Notes: a model not told the origin generated them from the sequence alone. Counted from the stretch's first letter, positions 7,926 through 15,992 are shown. The stretch is DNA of 64,000 bases from Thiocystis violascens DSM 198 (GCF_000227745.2 NC_018012.1:4754501-4818500); one strand, 5' to 3'. Program-made: numbers and translations.

Positions 7926-8462
7926 CTGTTCGCGTTATATATCATGGCGATGCGTGAATTTGTGCCCAGTGTGCCCAGTGTGCCCAGTGTTTTTTTCTGT
8001 GCTAGGAACAAAACAAATCCGTGCCCGGTGTGCCCACCGCCAGTGTGTGTGTTAATTTTTTATAATACACATAGTAATACAGGGTAATTCATGGGAACGG
8101 CTTATCTGCCCCTGTTTGCCGGTTTTTTGCCCTAGCCCAGAAAAAAACACTGGGCACACTGGGCACACTTTTATAAATCGTTCAGAAACAGTTTCTTGCA
8201 GCGTTTTTAGGTGTGCCCATCTATGGGCACAAGCTGGGCACAACTGGGCACGTGTACGGTTATCTCCTCTCTCTGTTGCGGCCCTTGACGCTGGCGCGGC
8301 CCAGCAATGGCGCGGGTCAGCCGGAATAACCGCCAAAATCGGCCGATAGCGCGCAAAGGAATTCCCTCCCTGCCGGCGAGCCGGACGGCGCCCGGCGTGA
8401 TGTGCTTGTCAGTGGATACGGGGTTGTCTTTTGTTCGGGAGAAATGAAATTAAGTTCTTTCA
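7926..8462. other. gene-free block with inverted repeats, candidate replication or regulatory region
   Basis: No credible gene. Contains TGTGCCCAG-type direct repeats, a 30-bp perfect inverted repeat (7970-7999 with 8138-8167) and a 9-bp-arm hairpin (8212-8220 with 8223-8231, TGTGCCCAT). An AT-rich segment lies between the arms (about 8040-8090). Iteron-like repeats plus an AT-rich stretch downstream of a primase gene would fit a replication origin of the island. A termination or attenuation role is possible. Confidence 0.35.
7970..8167. repeat. 30-bp perfect inverted repeat built of TGTGCCCAG units
   Basis: The left arm 7970-7999 and right arm 8138-8167 are exact reverse complements. Each holds two copies of GTGCCCAGT followed by a run of seven T (or A). 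A further copy of the 9-mer extends the left direct-repeat run from 7961. The 138-nt interval contains no ORF of note. Confidence 0.85.
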
Positions 8463-9250
8463 GCCCAGCCGGAAGCCGTGGCCCTGGTCCAGGCCGGGAA
8501 CCGTGGCCCTGGTCAGGATCCAGCCGGGAACCGTGGCCCTGGTCAGGATCCAGCCGGGAACCGTGGCCCTGGTCAGGATCCAACCGGGAACCGGAACCGT
8601 CCAGGGATCCAGCCCAACCGGAAGCCGTGGCCCTGGTCCAGGCCGGGAACCGTGGCCCTGGTCAAGATCCAGCCGGGAACCGAAGGCGTCCGGGGATCCA
8701 GCCCAGCCGGGAACCGGAGCCGTCCGGGTCCGGGTTGGCCTCGCTCGGGGAACCGAAGCCGTCCAGGGATCCAGCCCAGCCGGAAGCCGTGGCCCTGGTC
8801 AAGATCCAGCCGGGAACCGAAGCCGTCCGGGTCCGGGTTGGCCTCGCTCGGGGAACCGGAACCGTCCAGGGATCCAGCCCAACCGGAAGCCGTGGCCCTG
8901 GTCCAGGCCGGAAGCCGTGGCCCTGGTCAGGATCCAACCGGGAACCGGAGCCGTCCAGGGATCCAGCCCAGCCGGGAACCGGAGTCGTCCAGGGATCCAG
9001 CCGGGAACCGAAGCCGTCCAGGGATCCAGCCGGGAACCGAAGCCGTCCGGGGATCCAGCCCAGCCGGGAACCGAAGCCGTCCAGGGATCCAGCCCCGCCG
9101 GGAACCGTGGCCCTGGTCCAGGCCGGAAGCCGTGGCCCTGGTCAGGATCCAGCCGGGAACCGAAGCCGTCCGGGTCCGGGTTGGCCTCGCTCGGGGAACT
9201 GAAGCCGTTTAGGGATCCAGCCCAGCCGGAAGCCGTGGCGCTGGTCAAAT
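8463..9250. repeat. composite minisatellite (29-34 bp units)
   Basis: A tandem array of units sharing CCGGGAACCG and GGATCCAG. Type A has GTGGCCCTGGTCAGGATCC (30-bp period, three perfect copies near 8500-8590). Type B has AAGCCGTCCAGGGATCC (29 or 34 bp). A longer type C has a TCCGGGTTGGCCTCGCTCGG insert, seen at three places. Because the units lack stop codons, all three plus frames stay open for 700-860 nt. No start site or homology supports translation, so I call it a repeat and not a gene. Confidence 0.8.
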
Positions 9251-9283
9251 ACCCGGAATTCCGGGGATTAGAACAAACATCAT

Positions 9284-9344
9284 GCTAGATCGCTTCTAGC
9301 CGTAAGCTAGAATTTTGCTAGAATGCTGCTAGACCTATGCTAGA
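9284..9344. promoter_or_regulatory. six CTAG half-sites at exact 11-bp spacing (RHH-type operator)
   Basis: GCTAGA occurs at 9284, 9306, 9317, 9328 and 9339, and the inverted form TCTAGC at 9295. Every start is 11 bp from the next, so all sites face the same side of the helix. The array ends 16 bp before the ATG at 9361 of a gene with an Arc/MetJ-like N-terminus. Regular short half-sites are how ribbon-helix-helix repressors such as omega, ParD or MetJ bind cooperatively. Autoregulation is inferred. Confidence 0.7.
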
Positions 9345-9360
9345 TATAAAGGCTTACTCA

Positions 9361-9789
9361 ATGACTGAACAAATTGCTTTGCGGTTCCCTGACGGAACAA
9401 AAGACCGGATTCGGTCTTTCGCGAGATCCGGCGAGACGATGACCGCGGCCGTTCTTCGCGCGCTAGAGTGCCTTGCGATGACGGGAGATTCTCCCATCAT
9501 GACGGCGCCTGATCTTGACTTGCGGCGAGAGGTTAGCGACTTGGCGGAGCGCGTGGCAATTCTTGAATCCCTAGCGGGGCGAACCAAAAACCCCGAGAGA
9601 GCGCAAACCGTGGAGCGAATCCAGCGCATGAGAGCGACCGGGATAAGCTGTCAAACGATTGCGGACGCGCTGAACCGCGAGGGAGTTCCAACCTTGTCCG
9701 GGCGCGGTCAGTGGCAACCTGGCACGGTTCAGAAATTGGCCCAGGGAGCCACCGATTCCCATGGATCCCCCGAGCAGGAAAGCGATTAG
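9361..9789 (+). CDS. RHH-type regulator with C-terminal recombinase-like HTH
   Basis: A 142-residue protein. The N-terminus (QIALRFPDGTKDRIRSFARS, then TMTAAVLRALECL) resembles a ribbon-helix-helix DNA-binding fold. A short coiled coil follows (LRREVSDLAERVAILESL). The C-terminus (RIQRMRATGISCQTIADALN, PTLSGRGQW) is like the helical DNA-binding part of serine recombinases or resolvase-type HTH. No serine catalytic domain is present. ATG 9361 is preferred over 9337 because 9337 lies inside the operator array and AAAGG precedes 9361. Probably represses its own promoter. Confidence 0.55.
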   Translation: MTEQIALRFPDGTKDRIRSFARSGETMTAAVLRALECLAMTGDSPIMTAPDLDLRREVSDLAERVAILESLAGRTKNPERAQTVERIQRMRATGISCQTIADALNREGVPTLSGRGQWQPGTVQKLAQGATDSHGSPEQESD

Positions 9790-9807
9790 TGAGTGTGGGT
9801 TAGTAAC

Positions 9808-9984
9808 TGTATTGGCACCTAAAGGATATGGATGATTGGCGCGATTTACGCCGATAAAACAGGAGGTTGATGCAGTTTGTCGAGGTTTTCGATTTTGCGC
9901 TTGAGTTGGCACTAATCGGCTTGGATTCAGTCGTTGCCTATCGGTTTTGCATTTAGTTTGGCGCTTTGCCGACACAGCTTAGCA
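9808..9984. promoter_or_regulatory. left prophage end with transposase-site-like repeats
   Basis: TTGGCAC at 9812-9818 and 9906-9912, TTGGCGC at 9836-9842 and TTTGGCGC at 9957-9964. The 9893-9912 segment (TTTTGCGCTTGAGTTGGCA) matches the reverse complement of the right-end segment at 53564-53582. Multiple sites at each end of the element match the L/R site plan of Mu transposase. Terminal TGTATTG resembles Mu's own left end. Confidence 0.5.
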
Positions 9985-10668
9985 TCACATCATTCCACCC
10001 TTCCAGACGACCCGGCCCACGATTTCAAGTTGGTGGAGGCGGTCGCGCTCGATGAACTCCTCAGCATAGGCGACGTTGTCGGTGCCGAGCCGGACCCGGC
10101 CATCGGCCAGGCGTTGCAGGCGCTTGGCGCGCAGCTCGTGATCGATCTGTAAGACGTAGATGTAGCCACCCTCCGGCTCGCGCTTGGCGCGGTCGACCAG
10201 GAGGGCGTCGCCGTGGCGGATGGTGGGCTCCATCGAGTCGCCCACGGCCCGCACCACCGCCAGGTTGTCGGCCTGGATGCCGGTCTGGCGCAGCCAGTCG
10301 CGACGAAACGCCAACTGGGCGAGCACCGCCTCGCTTTCCACGAAGACCCCAGGCCCGGCGCTGACCGACACGTCGTACAGCGGCACCAGGGCAAATTCCT
10401 CCCAGATCCCCGCTGGAGCCGTTGGTTCCGGGCGCCTCTCGCGCGCCAGCATCGGCCCTTCGCCAGTAGCCAGCCAGTCCACCCACACTCCTGCCGCTTT
10501 GGCAATGGCGGCCAGCCGAAATGTCTTCGGCTCCGCATTCCCTGACAGATAGGTTTCCAGGCTTCGGCGAGGAATGCCCGTTTTCCTCGCCAGCTCATCG
10601 CCGCTTCCTGCTAGCTCCGCGCATTTCCTGATTCTTCCTGCCAGGGCCTCCAGCGTTTCGGGGTTCAT
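9985..10668 (-). CDS. phage repressor, HTH + LexA/CI-type S24 autoprotease
   Basis: A 227-residue lysogeny repressor. The N-terminal HTH spans about residues 20-60 (DELARKTGIPRRSLETYLSG). The C-terminal S24 peptidase has the catalytic Ser in VGDSMEPTI (about residue 152) and the Lys region RAKREPEGGYIYV. It is transcribed leftward, divergent from the Ner-like gene, as in Mu/B3 phages. An S24 domain implies that RecA-stimulated self-cleavage can induce the phage after DNA damage, unlike Mu's Clp-controlled repressor. Operators with CGAAAC half-sites lie in front of it. Confidence 0.9.
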   Translation of the reverse strand: MNPETLEALAGRIRKCAELAGSGDELARKTGIPRRSLETYLSGNAEPKTFRLAAIAKAAGVWVDWLATGEGPMLARERRPEPTAPAGIWEEFALVPLYDVSVSAGPGVFVESEAVLAQLAFRRDWLRQTGIQADNLAVVRAVGDSMEPTIRHGDALLVDRAKREPEGGYIYVLQIDHELRAKRLQRLADGRVRLGTDNVAYAEEFIERDRLHQLEIVGRVVWKGGMM

Positions 10669-10814
10669 GGGGAGAACCTCGAAACGAGGTGCGAAACCGT
10701 AAAAGCGTTTCGTATTTCATGTTTTTTGTTATGAATCATTTGCTTCCTCTTTTAAAACAAACTCCAGCCAAGTTAGAACAGCGAAACCAGAAAGCTGCGT
10801 TGCGTTTCGGGGTT
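10653..10814. promoter_or_regulatory. repressor/Ner operator region with CGAAAC half-sites
   Basis: CGAAAC at 10680, 10692 and 10782; its inverse GTTTCG at 10655, 10707 and 10804. Two pairs form inverted repeats (10692-10712 and 10782-10809). The 13-mer GCGTTTCGGGGTT occurs at both 10653 and 10802. The divergent interval between repressor and Ner genes is where early and repressor promoters lie in Mu-type phages. Which protein binds which site is inferred. Confidence 0.65.
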
Positions 10815-10889
10815 ACCTAGCAGGCTCTCGCTTTCTTTAAAGCAAGAAACCGCTTTACAGATAGCATCAACCTGCCATATGATTTTGTC

Positions 10890-11225
10890 ATGAAACAGTT
10901 ACTAGACCCCAAAAACCCCGCCGCCCATTGGGAACTGATCAAGGCCGCCCTCCGTGCGCGCGGATCTTCATTAAGCGCCATTGCTCGCGATCTTGGGCTG
11001 ATGCGGCAGGCGGTGCACCACGTCCATCACAAGCGCTATCCCGCCGTGGAGGCGGCGATTGCGAAGGTGCTGGACGTGCAGCCGTCGGCCCTATGGCCGG
11101 ATCGCTATCACGCGGATGGCCGCCCGATCCGCCAGCGGCCAACCGCGCCGATGGCGAAGCCTCAATTACGCCGCAAAGGAAACGTTATCGCTAGCGTCAG
11201 CGACGATAAAAGAGAGTCTTTGTGA
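10890..11225 (+). CDS. Ner-like early transcriptional regulator
   Basis: A 111-residue protein with a Ner/Nlp-type HTH: HWELIKAALRARGSSLSAIA, DLGLMRQAVHHVHH, and the end motif DVQPSALWPDRY typical of Ner. It is the first gene of the rightward early operon. Mu Ner represses repressor and early promoters after induction. The C-terminus is about 30 residues longer than Mu Ner and basic. Its stop overlaps the next GTG (11222). Confidence 0.8.
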   Translation: MKQLLDPKNPAAHWELIKAALRARGSSLSAIARDLGLMRQAVHHVHHKRYPAVEAAIAKVLDVQPSALWPDRYHADGRPIRQRPTAPMAKPQLRRKGNVIASVSDDKRESL

Positions 11226-11548
11226 AATCCTGGTACTCGGCATCGGAGTTGATTGGGCAGCCTGGCTTGCCGGGGACTGTTCAAAACGTGAACGCAAAAG
11301 CCGCCCGCGAAGGTTGGATCAAACGTCCCCGCGCTGGCCGTGGTGGCGGCAAGGAGTACGCCGTCGCCTCACTGCCTACCGTCACGCAGCGGCATCTTGC
11401 TGGCGATCCATCGGATTCGCTGCCGACGGATCAAGAGGAGGCGCCAGTTAGCCTCTGCCGCCTGCTACTTGGCGGGATGCTGGTCTGGATTGGCCTGAGG
11501 TTTTTGAGTGCCGCACAGGCTCTGCTCAATGAGGAGCGCACGTCATGA
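11222..11548 (+). CDS. MuA N-domain paralogue with a membrane segment
   Basis: A 108-residue protein. Its first 60 residues are a clear copy of the N-terminal Mu DNA-binding domain of the transposase that follows (both begin MKSWYS, share PGLP, and share GRGGGKEYA). No catalytic domain follows. Instead there is a hydrophobic stretch (CRLLLGGMLVWIGLRF) and a short tail. It starts at GTG and ends by overlapping the transposase ATG. It may occupy enhancer or end sites in competition with MuA; the membrane tether is inferred from hydrophobicity. Confidence 0.65.
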   Translation: MKSWYSASELIGQPGLPGTVQNVNAKAAREGWIKRPRAGRGGGKEYAVASLPTVTQRHLAGDPSDSLPTDQEEAPVSLCRLLLGGMLVWIGLRFLSAAQALLNEERTS

Positions 11549-13854
11549 AATCCTGGTACTCGGTTGCGGAGTTAGCGGGCCTTCCTGGCTTGCCGCAGAC
11601 AGAGCGGGCAATCCAGCTTCGAGCCAAGCGCGAAAACTGGAAACACCAACCCCGCCCCGGCCGTGGCGGCGGCAAGGAATACGCCCTCAAATCCCTCCCG
11701 AAAATCACCCAGGACCACCTGCTGCAAGTCGCCATCGCCCAGGTTCCAGCCCTGGCCGCGCCCGTCGTCGCGCCCCTTTCCGGCGACGTCACCCAATTGG
11801 TGCCCGTCAGCGCCCCCGACCATCTTCCCGCCGCCGGGAGCCTGGTCGCCGCCAACCCGACCGCGATCAGCGCCGACCCACTGGCGGACCGCCACTTAGC
11901 TACCAACCCCAACGCCCCCCGCGACGTCACCGAACTCAAAGACTGGCAGCGCCGGCGCATGGAAGCCCGGCTCGCCCTGCTGCAAGAGATCGACCGCCTC
12001 GGCACCGTGCTCGGGCTCGAAAAATCCATCAAGACCCTGGTCAACCAAGCCGATCTGGGCCAACTGCCCCCCGAACTTGCCGCCATGTTGGGCGTCGCCA
12101 ACGCCAAGAGCGGCGGCGCGGACGGGGAGCGCACCCTCTCGCGCCGCACCCTCTATCGCTGGCTCGCCGACCGCGCCCAGGGCTATCTCGCCCTCGCCCC
12201 CAAATCCACCGAGCGCCAGCGCGTCCCCGCCTGGGCGCCGGCGCTGCTCCAGCTCTACCAGCGTCCCACCAAGCCCAGCCTCGCCTGGGCGCTGGGCGAA
12301 CTGCCCCAGCACCTGCCCGAGGGCACCGCCGCCCCCAGCTACTGGGCCGCCAGCCGCTTCCTCAAAAAACTCGGCAGCGTCGAGCGCGAACGCGGCCGGC
12401 TCGGCACCCGCGACCTGCGCAACCTCCAGCCCTTCCGGCGGCGCTCCACCCGCGAGATGTGGCCCGGCGACGTCTACACCATGGACGGCCACACCTTCGA
12501 CGCCGAAATCCGGCATCCCGTCCACGGCCGCCCGTTCCGTCCCGAGATCACCTCCTGTCTCGATGTCTGCACGCGCCGCTCGGTCGGCTGGTCGATCGCC
12601 CTGGCCGAAAGCGGTTGGGCCGTCCTCGACGCCCTGCGTCACGCCTGTCTGGTGGGCGGCATTCCCGCCATCTTCTATGTCGACAACGGCTCGGGCTACT
12701 GCAACGCCCTCATGGACGACGCCGCCGTCGGGTTGCTGGCGCGACTCAGTATCACCAAGGCGACCTCCATTCCTTATAACAGCCAGGCGCGCGGCATCAT
12801 CGAGCGCAGCCACCAAAGCCTGTGGATCCGCGCCGCCAAAACCCTGCCCACCTACCTGGGCGACGCGATGGACAAGCAGGCCCGCGACAAAGTCTACAGG
12901 CTCACCCGCAAGGACATCCGCGAGCAGGGCGCGAGCCCCTTGCTCATGCCCTGGCGCGAGTTTCTCGGCTGGGCCGAGGCCAACGCACGGGCCTACAACG
13001 CCCGTCCCCATCGCGGCCTGCCCAAGATCCACGACGCGCAGACCGGCAAGGTTCGCCACCAAAGCCCCGACGAAGCCTGGGCCGCCGCCATCGCCGAGGG
13101 TTGGGAGCCGGCCACCGTGCTGCCCGATGAGGCCAACGACCTGTTCCGCCCCTATCAGGTCCGCAAGACCACGCGCGGCGAGGTCTCCCTGTTCGGCAAC
13201 ACCTATTTCAGCACGTTGCTGGCCGAGCACACCGGCGACCTGGTGCAGGTGGGCTACGACATCCACGACGCCGACCGCGTCTGGGTGCGCGACCGCAATC
13301 ATCGCCTGATCTGCGTCGCCGACTTCGAGGCCAACAAATCCAGCTATTTCCCCGTCACCGCCATCGACGAGGCCGCCGCGCGCCGCGCCAAAGGCCGCTT
13401 GAGCCGGTTGGACCGCCAGATCGACGAGATCGAAGCCGAGCACGCCGGGCTCACCGGCGCCCGCCTGCCCCAACCGGCCCCCGCGACCGCCGAGGAAGAA
13501 GCGGCGACCGCCGAGATGCTGGAGCGCGCCCGGCAGTGGCAGGCCGACGACGAAGCCCTGGCGCAGGCGGAAGAACTGGCCCAGCAGGAGGCCACGCAAC
13601 AGGCGCTGGCGCGGCTGGAGACACCCTCGCCCCAACCCCTCTCCCAGGGGGAGAGGGGCTTATCCGACAGCCCGGCCAGCATCGCCCGGCCGGACTTTCA
13701 GACCGATTACGACCTCTGGCTGTGGATGGACGCCCATCCCGAGGCCGCCACCGAGCAGGACCGTTTGTATCTGGAACAGGCGCTGGCCGACTCGCCCGCG
13801 TTACAGATTCAGATCGAAGCGGAGCAGGACCAGCGGGCGCGTCGTCGCCGCTGA
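11545..13854 (+). CDS. Mu-type transposase A (DDE)
   Basis: A 769-residue transposase that integrates and replicates the phage genome. The N-terminal Mu DNA-binding HTH covers about residues 1-60, with helical end-binding domains to about 300. The catalytic core has candidate residues D314 (YTMDGHTFD), D380 (YVDNGSGY) and E420 (ARGIIERSH). A beta-barrel domain and an Ala/Glu-rich C-terminal tail follow, presumably the MuB-contact part. Length is typical (Mu A 663, B3-like longer). It is followed after a repeat element by the ATPase gene. Confidence 0.92.
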   Translation: MKSWYSVAELAGLPGLPQTERAIQLRAKRENWKHQPRPGRGGGKEYALKSLPKITQDHLLQVAIAQVPALAAPVVAPLSGDVTQLVPVSAPDHLPAAGSLVAANPTAISADPLADRHLATNPNAPRDVTELKDWQRRRMEARLALLQEIDRLGTVLGLEKSIKTLVNQADLGQLPPELAAMLGVANAKSGGADGERTLSRRTLYRWLADRAQGYLALAPKSTERQRVPAWAPALLQLYQRPTKPSLAWALGELPQHLPEGTAAPSYWAASRFLKKLGSVERERGRLGTRDLRNLQPFRRRSTREMWPGDVYTMDGHTFDAEIRHPVHGRPFRPEITSCLDVCTRRSVGWSIALAESGWAVLDALRHACLVGGIPAIFYVDNGSGYCNALMDDAAVGLLARLSITKATSIPYNSQARGIIERSHQSLWIRAAKTLPTYLGDAMDKQARDKVYRLTRKDIREQGASPLLMPWREFLGWAEANARAYNARPHRGLPKIHDAQTGKVRHQSPDEAWAAAIAEGWEPATVLPDEANDLFRPYQVRKTTRGEVSLFGNTYFSTLLAEHTGDLVQVGYDIHDADRVWVRDRNHRLICVADFEANKSSYFPVTAIDEAAARRAKGRLSRLDRQIDEIEAEHAGLTGARLPQPAPATAEEEAATAEMLERARQWQADDEALAQAEELAQQEATQQALARLETPSPQPLSQGERGLSDSPASIARPDFQTDYDLWLWMDAHPEAATEQDRLYLEQALADSPALQIQIEAEQDQRARRRR

Positions 13855-13862
13855 CCGGTTAA

Positions 13863-13961
13863 CCCGTAGGGGCGAATTCATTCGCCCCGTGGCCCATGGC
13901 AAGCCGGGGCGAATGAATTCGCCCCTACGGGCAAAAAAAAGGCCGCCCGAGCGGGGCGGCC
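13863..13961. repeat. dispersed palindromic element plus hairpin with T-run on minus strand
   Basis: Arms 13863-13888 and 13906-13931 are inverted copies. Each arm is itself a hairpin (GGGGCGAATTCATTCGCCCC). A near-identical element lies at 25337-25402. Next to it GGCCGCCC/GGGCGGCC-type arms (13941-13961) are preceded by eight A, giving a rho-independent-terminator shape only on the minus strand. This dispersed family is widespread in GC-rich gammaproteobacteria, so its presence between A and B is likely a later insertion. Confidence 0.75.
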
Positions 13962-14001
13962 AAGAAAAAACACATCAACTTTAACTATAGCAGAATTGTC
14001 A

Positions 14002-14766
14002 ATGAAAAAAGTGTTCGCCATCACATCCAACGCCAAACGGTTCCTCGGCGGCATGACCGCGCTGGAAAAGCGCGGCGCCCGCGAAGCCTGCTGGCTCTCG
14101 CTCAACGGCCCGGCGGGGCTCGGCAAATCGCTGCTGGTGCAGTGGTATGCCGGCAAAAACGACGGCGTCTATCTGCGCGCCAAGACCACCTGGACCAGCC
14201 GCTCCGCGCTGGCCGAGCTGGTCACCGAACTGGGTTCCTCGCCCGCGCGCCGGCAGGACGAACTCTTCGCCCAAGCCCTGGGCACCCTCGGGCGCGATCC
14301 CCGGCTCGTCATCATCGACGAGGTCGAGCATTGCCTGCACGACATCAAGGTGCTCGAAACCTTCCGCGACCTCTCCGACCTGTGCGAGTGCCCCATCGTC
14401 ATCGTCGGCATGGAAGCGGTCAAGACCAAGATCCAGCGGTACGAGCAGATTTCGAGCCGCATCACCCAGGTGGTCGATTTCCTGCCCGCCTCGTTGGAGG
14501 ACGTGCGGATCATGGCCGAAACCCTCACCGAGCTGCGCTATGCGGACGATCTGATCGCCAAGATTCAGAGCGAAAGCGAGGGCCGGTATCGGCTGATCAT
14601 GGATGCCCTGGCGGAGGTCGAGCGGACGGCCAAGCGCAACGGCTGGGCCGAGGTCAACGCCAGCCAGTTCCCCGCGCGGCTCACCCACGATTGGCGTCTG
14701 CGCACCCGGCGCGGCGGGGTCAAGGGCGAGCCGGGCAGCAAGGCGCTGGCCGAGGGGGCAGCGTGA
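14002..14766 (+). CDS. MuB-like AAA transposition/target ATPase
   Basis: A 254-residue AAA ATPase. Walker A is NGPAGLGKSLL (about residues 35-45), Walker B is LVIIDEVEHC (about 107-116), and IVIVGMEAVK is a sensor segment. It corresponds to the MuB/B3-type partner that delivers target DNA and gives target immunity. It lacks the N-terminal HTH of Mu B. Start ATG 14002 (MKKVFAIT) is preferred over TTG 13996. It begins the tightly packed early operon; the next ATG overlaps its stop. Confidence 0.88.
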   Translation: MKKVFAITSNAKRFLGGMTALEKRGAREACWLSLNGPAGLGKSLLVQWYAGKNDGVYLRAKTTWTSRSALAELVTELGSSPARRQDELFAQALGTLGRDPRLVIIDEVEHCLHDIKVLETFRDLSDLCECPIVIVGMEAVKTKIQRYEQISSRITQVVDFLPASLEDVRIMAETLTELRYADDLIAKIQSESEGRYRLIMDALAEVERTAKRNGWAEVNASQFPARLTHDWRLRTRRGGVKGEPGSKALAEGAA

Positions 14767-15392
14767 TGCGGTCCTCGACGTTGCTTCTGAAGCTGATCGG
14801 CGAGGCGGGCGAGGAGGGGGCCACGCTGGAGGCGTTGGATCAGGCCATTGACGGCCTATCCCGCAAAGCCATCGTCATGGCGACTGGCGTGCTCGCGCAG
14901 CGCGGGCTGCTGGAGCGCCGCGCCCCTGGACATTACCGGCTGACAGCAGCCGGACGGCTCGCGCTGGAGGCGGGCATCGCGATCAAGCCCGGCCCGCGCG
15001 GCACGCATGCGACCGCGATCCAGGCCCGCAGTCTGCGCGCCAAGCTTTGGCGCGCGATGCGGGCGCTCAACAAGTTCGGCATCGACGATCTGTTGTTGCG
15101 CGGCGCCAATGGCGACGAAGCGGACGCCCGCAACAATGCGGGCAAGTACGTCAACGTGCTGGAGCGCGCCGGCTACCTCATCCGTCTCAAGCACCGCCTC
15201 CCCGGCGACGCCCCGACCTCGCCCGGCTTCGTGCGTTGGCTACTGGTCCACAACACCGGCCCCAAAGCCCCGATCTGGCAGGCGGGCAAGCGCCAACTGC
15301 ACGACCCCAACACCGGCAAAACCTTCGCGCTCGACGCCAACGCCGGCACCGACGCCCAACCGCAACCCACGTTAGAGGCCGCCCATGGATAA
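14766..15392 (+). CDS. early-region winged-helix-like protein
   Basis: A 208-residue early protein of unknown role. The N-terminus resembles a winged helix (LSRKAIVMATGVLAQRGLLE, then APGHYRLTAAGR). The middle and C-terminal parts contain LWRAMRALNKFGIDDLL and KYVNVLERAGYLIRL, conserved in appearance with other Mu-like early proteins. The ATG overlaps the MuB stop by one base (TGATG), so translation is coupled. DNA binding is inferred from the winged-helix pattern only. Confidence 0.6.
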   Translation: MRSSTLLLKLIGEAGEEGATLEALDQAIDGLSRKAIVMATGVLAQRGLLERRAPGHYRLTAAGRLALEAGIAIKPGPRGTHATAIQARSLRAKLWRAMRALNKFGIDDLLLRGANGDEADARNNAGKYVNVLERAGYLIRLKHRLPGDAPTSPGFVRWLLVHNTGPKAPIWQAGKRQLHDPNTGKTFALDANAGTDAQPQPTLEAAHG

Positions 15393-15726
15393 CGTCACCG
15401 ACGACGCCCTGGCCCTGCTCCACGCCGAAGTGGCGCGCACCGACACCGTGCGCACCGCCGAGCGCCTGGGCGTCAGCCGCACCGCCGTCAGCCTGCTGAT
15501 CAACGGCAAATACACCGCCGACCCGACCCGCATGTACGCCCTGATCGGCGACGTGCTCGGCGGTCTGCACTGCCCGCACCTCGACGCCGACCTCAGCCGC
15601 GACGCCTGCCGGCGCTGGCACGGTCGCGCCACCCCGCCGGCCCAATCCGCCGCCGCCGTCGCCCACTGGCGCGCGTGCCAGCAATGCCCGCACAACCCGC
15701 TGGCCGACCGGGAGGCCCAGCCATGA
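15385..15726 (+). CDS. small HTH protein with cysteine-rich tail
   Basis: A 113-residue protein with a compact HTH (TVRTAERLGVSRTAVSLLI, NGKYTADP) and a C-terminal region with CRRWHG and ACQQCPHNP that may bind metal. It overlaps the preceding gene by 8 nt. Similar small HTH proteins populate the semi-essential early region of Mu-like phages. Function unknown. Confidence 0.6.
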   Translation: MDNVTDDALALLHAEVARTDTVRTAERLGVSRTAVSLLINGKYTADPTRMYALIGDVLGGLHCPHLDADLSRDACRRWHGRATPPAQSAAAVAHWRACQQCPHNPLADREAQP

Positions 15727-15992
15727 GCGACGCCAACACGCACGCCGATCTCCTCGCGCTCGGGTTGATCGTGCGCGAGTGCCCCTGGCCGCTGGCCGAT
15801 GTCTGTCCGGCGCCGCGCTATCCGTTCTGGCAGGTCGACGACGATGTGACCGGCGTGCCGGTCGCCTTCGGCAGCGACCGCGACGCCGCCACCGCCAACG
15901 CCCTGCGCCGGCTCGCCCATCTCGCCGCCCGTCGCAAACTGACCGTCCTGCAACTGCTCGATCAACTGAGGAGCGACCGTCATCATGCCTAG
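15723..15992 (+). CDS. early-region hypothetical protein
   Basis: An 89-residue soluble protein; ATG overlaps the previous stop (ATGA at 15723). It contains PRYPFWQVDDDVTGVPVAFG, a pattern like a small all-beta module, then a helical Leu-rich end. No family recognised. Supported by the overlap chain of the early operon and the lack of any competing frame with similar geometry. Confidence 0.5.
   Translation: MSDANTHADLLALGLIVRECPWPLADVCPAPRYPFWQVDDDVTGVPVAFGSDRDAATANALRRLAHLAARRKLTVLQLLDQLRSDRHHA

Larger units (their letters stand above)
1792..9807. mobile_element. degraded integrative island (satellite or ICE-like)
   Basis: Groups an AlpA-like HTH protein, a CHC2/toprim/DUF927 primase-helicase, a Zn-ribbon protein, an M41-type peptidase domain, a repeat-rich intergenic block and an RHH-type protein, all on the plus strand. 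AlpA followed by a primase-helicase is the replication core of P4-like satellites and Gram-negative phage-inducible islands. No integrase or attachment site is visible; it may have been lost when the left transposon inserted. The limits are those of the neighbouring elements, so they are approximate. Confidence 0.4.

Noticed and set aside
8463..9250. Repeat array as a possible CRISPR
   Set aside because: Units are contiguous with no unique spacers and vary in length; a minisatellite fits.
8402..9288. Three long overlapping plus-strand ORFs (244-285 codons) rich in REPWPWSGSS-type repeats
   Set aside because: All arise because minisatellite units lack stops; no start signal, no homology pattern, and all three frames are equally open.
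11896..13635. 579-codon minus-strand ORF opposite the transposase A gene
   Set aside because: Antisense shadow with Gly/Ala/Val bias; the plus frame has full MuA homology.
13932..13961. Terminator between MuA and MuB genes in the plus direction
   Set aside because: The T-run is only on the minus strand; plus-strand RNA would end in A-rich sequence, so it should not stop the early operon.
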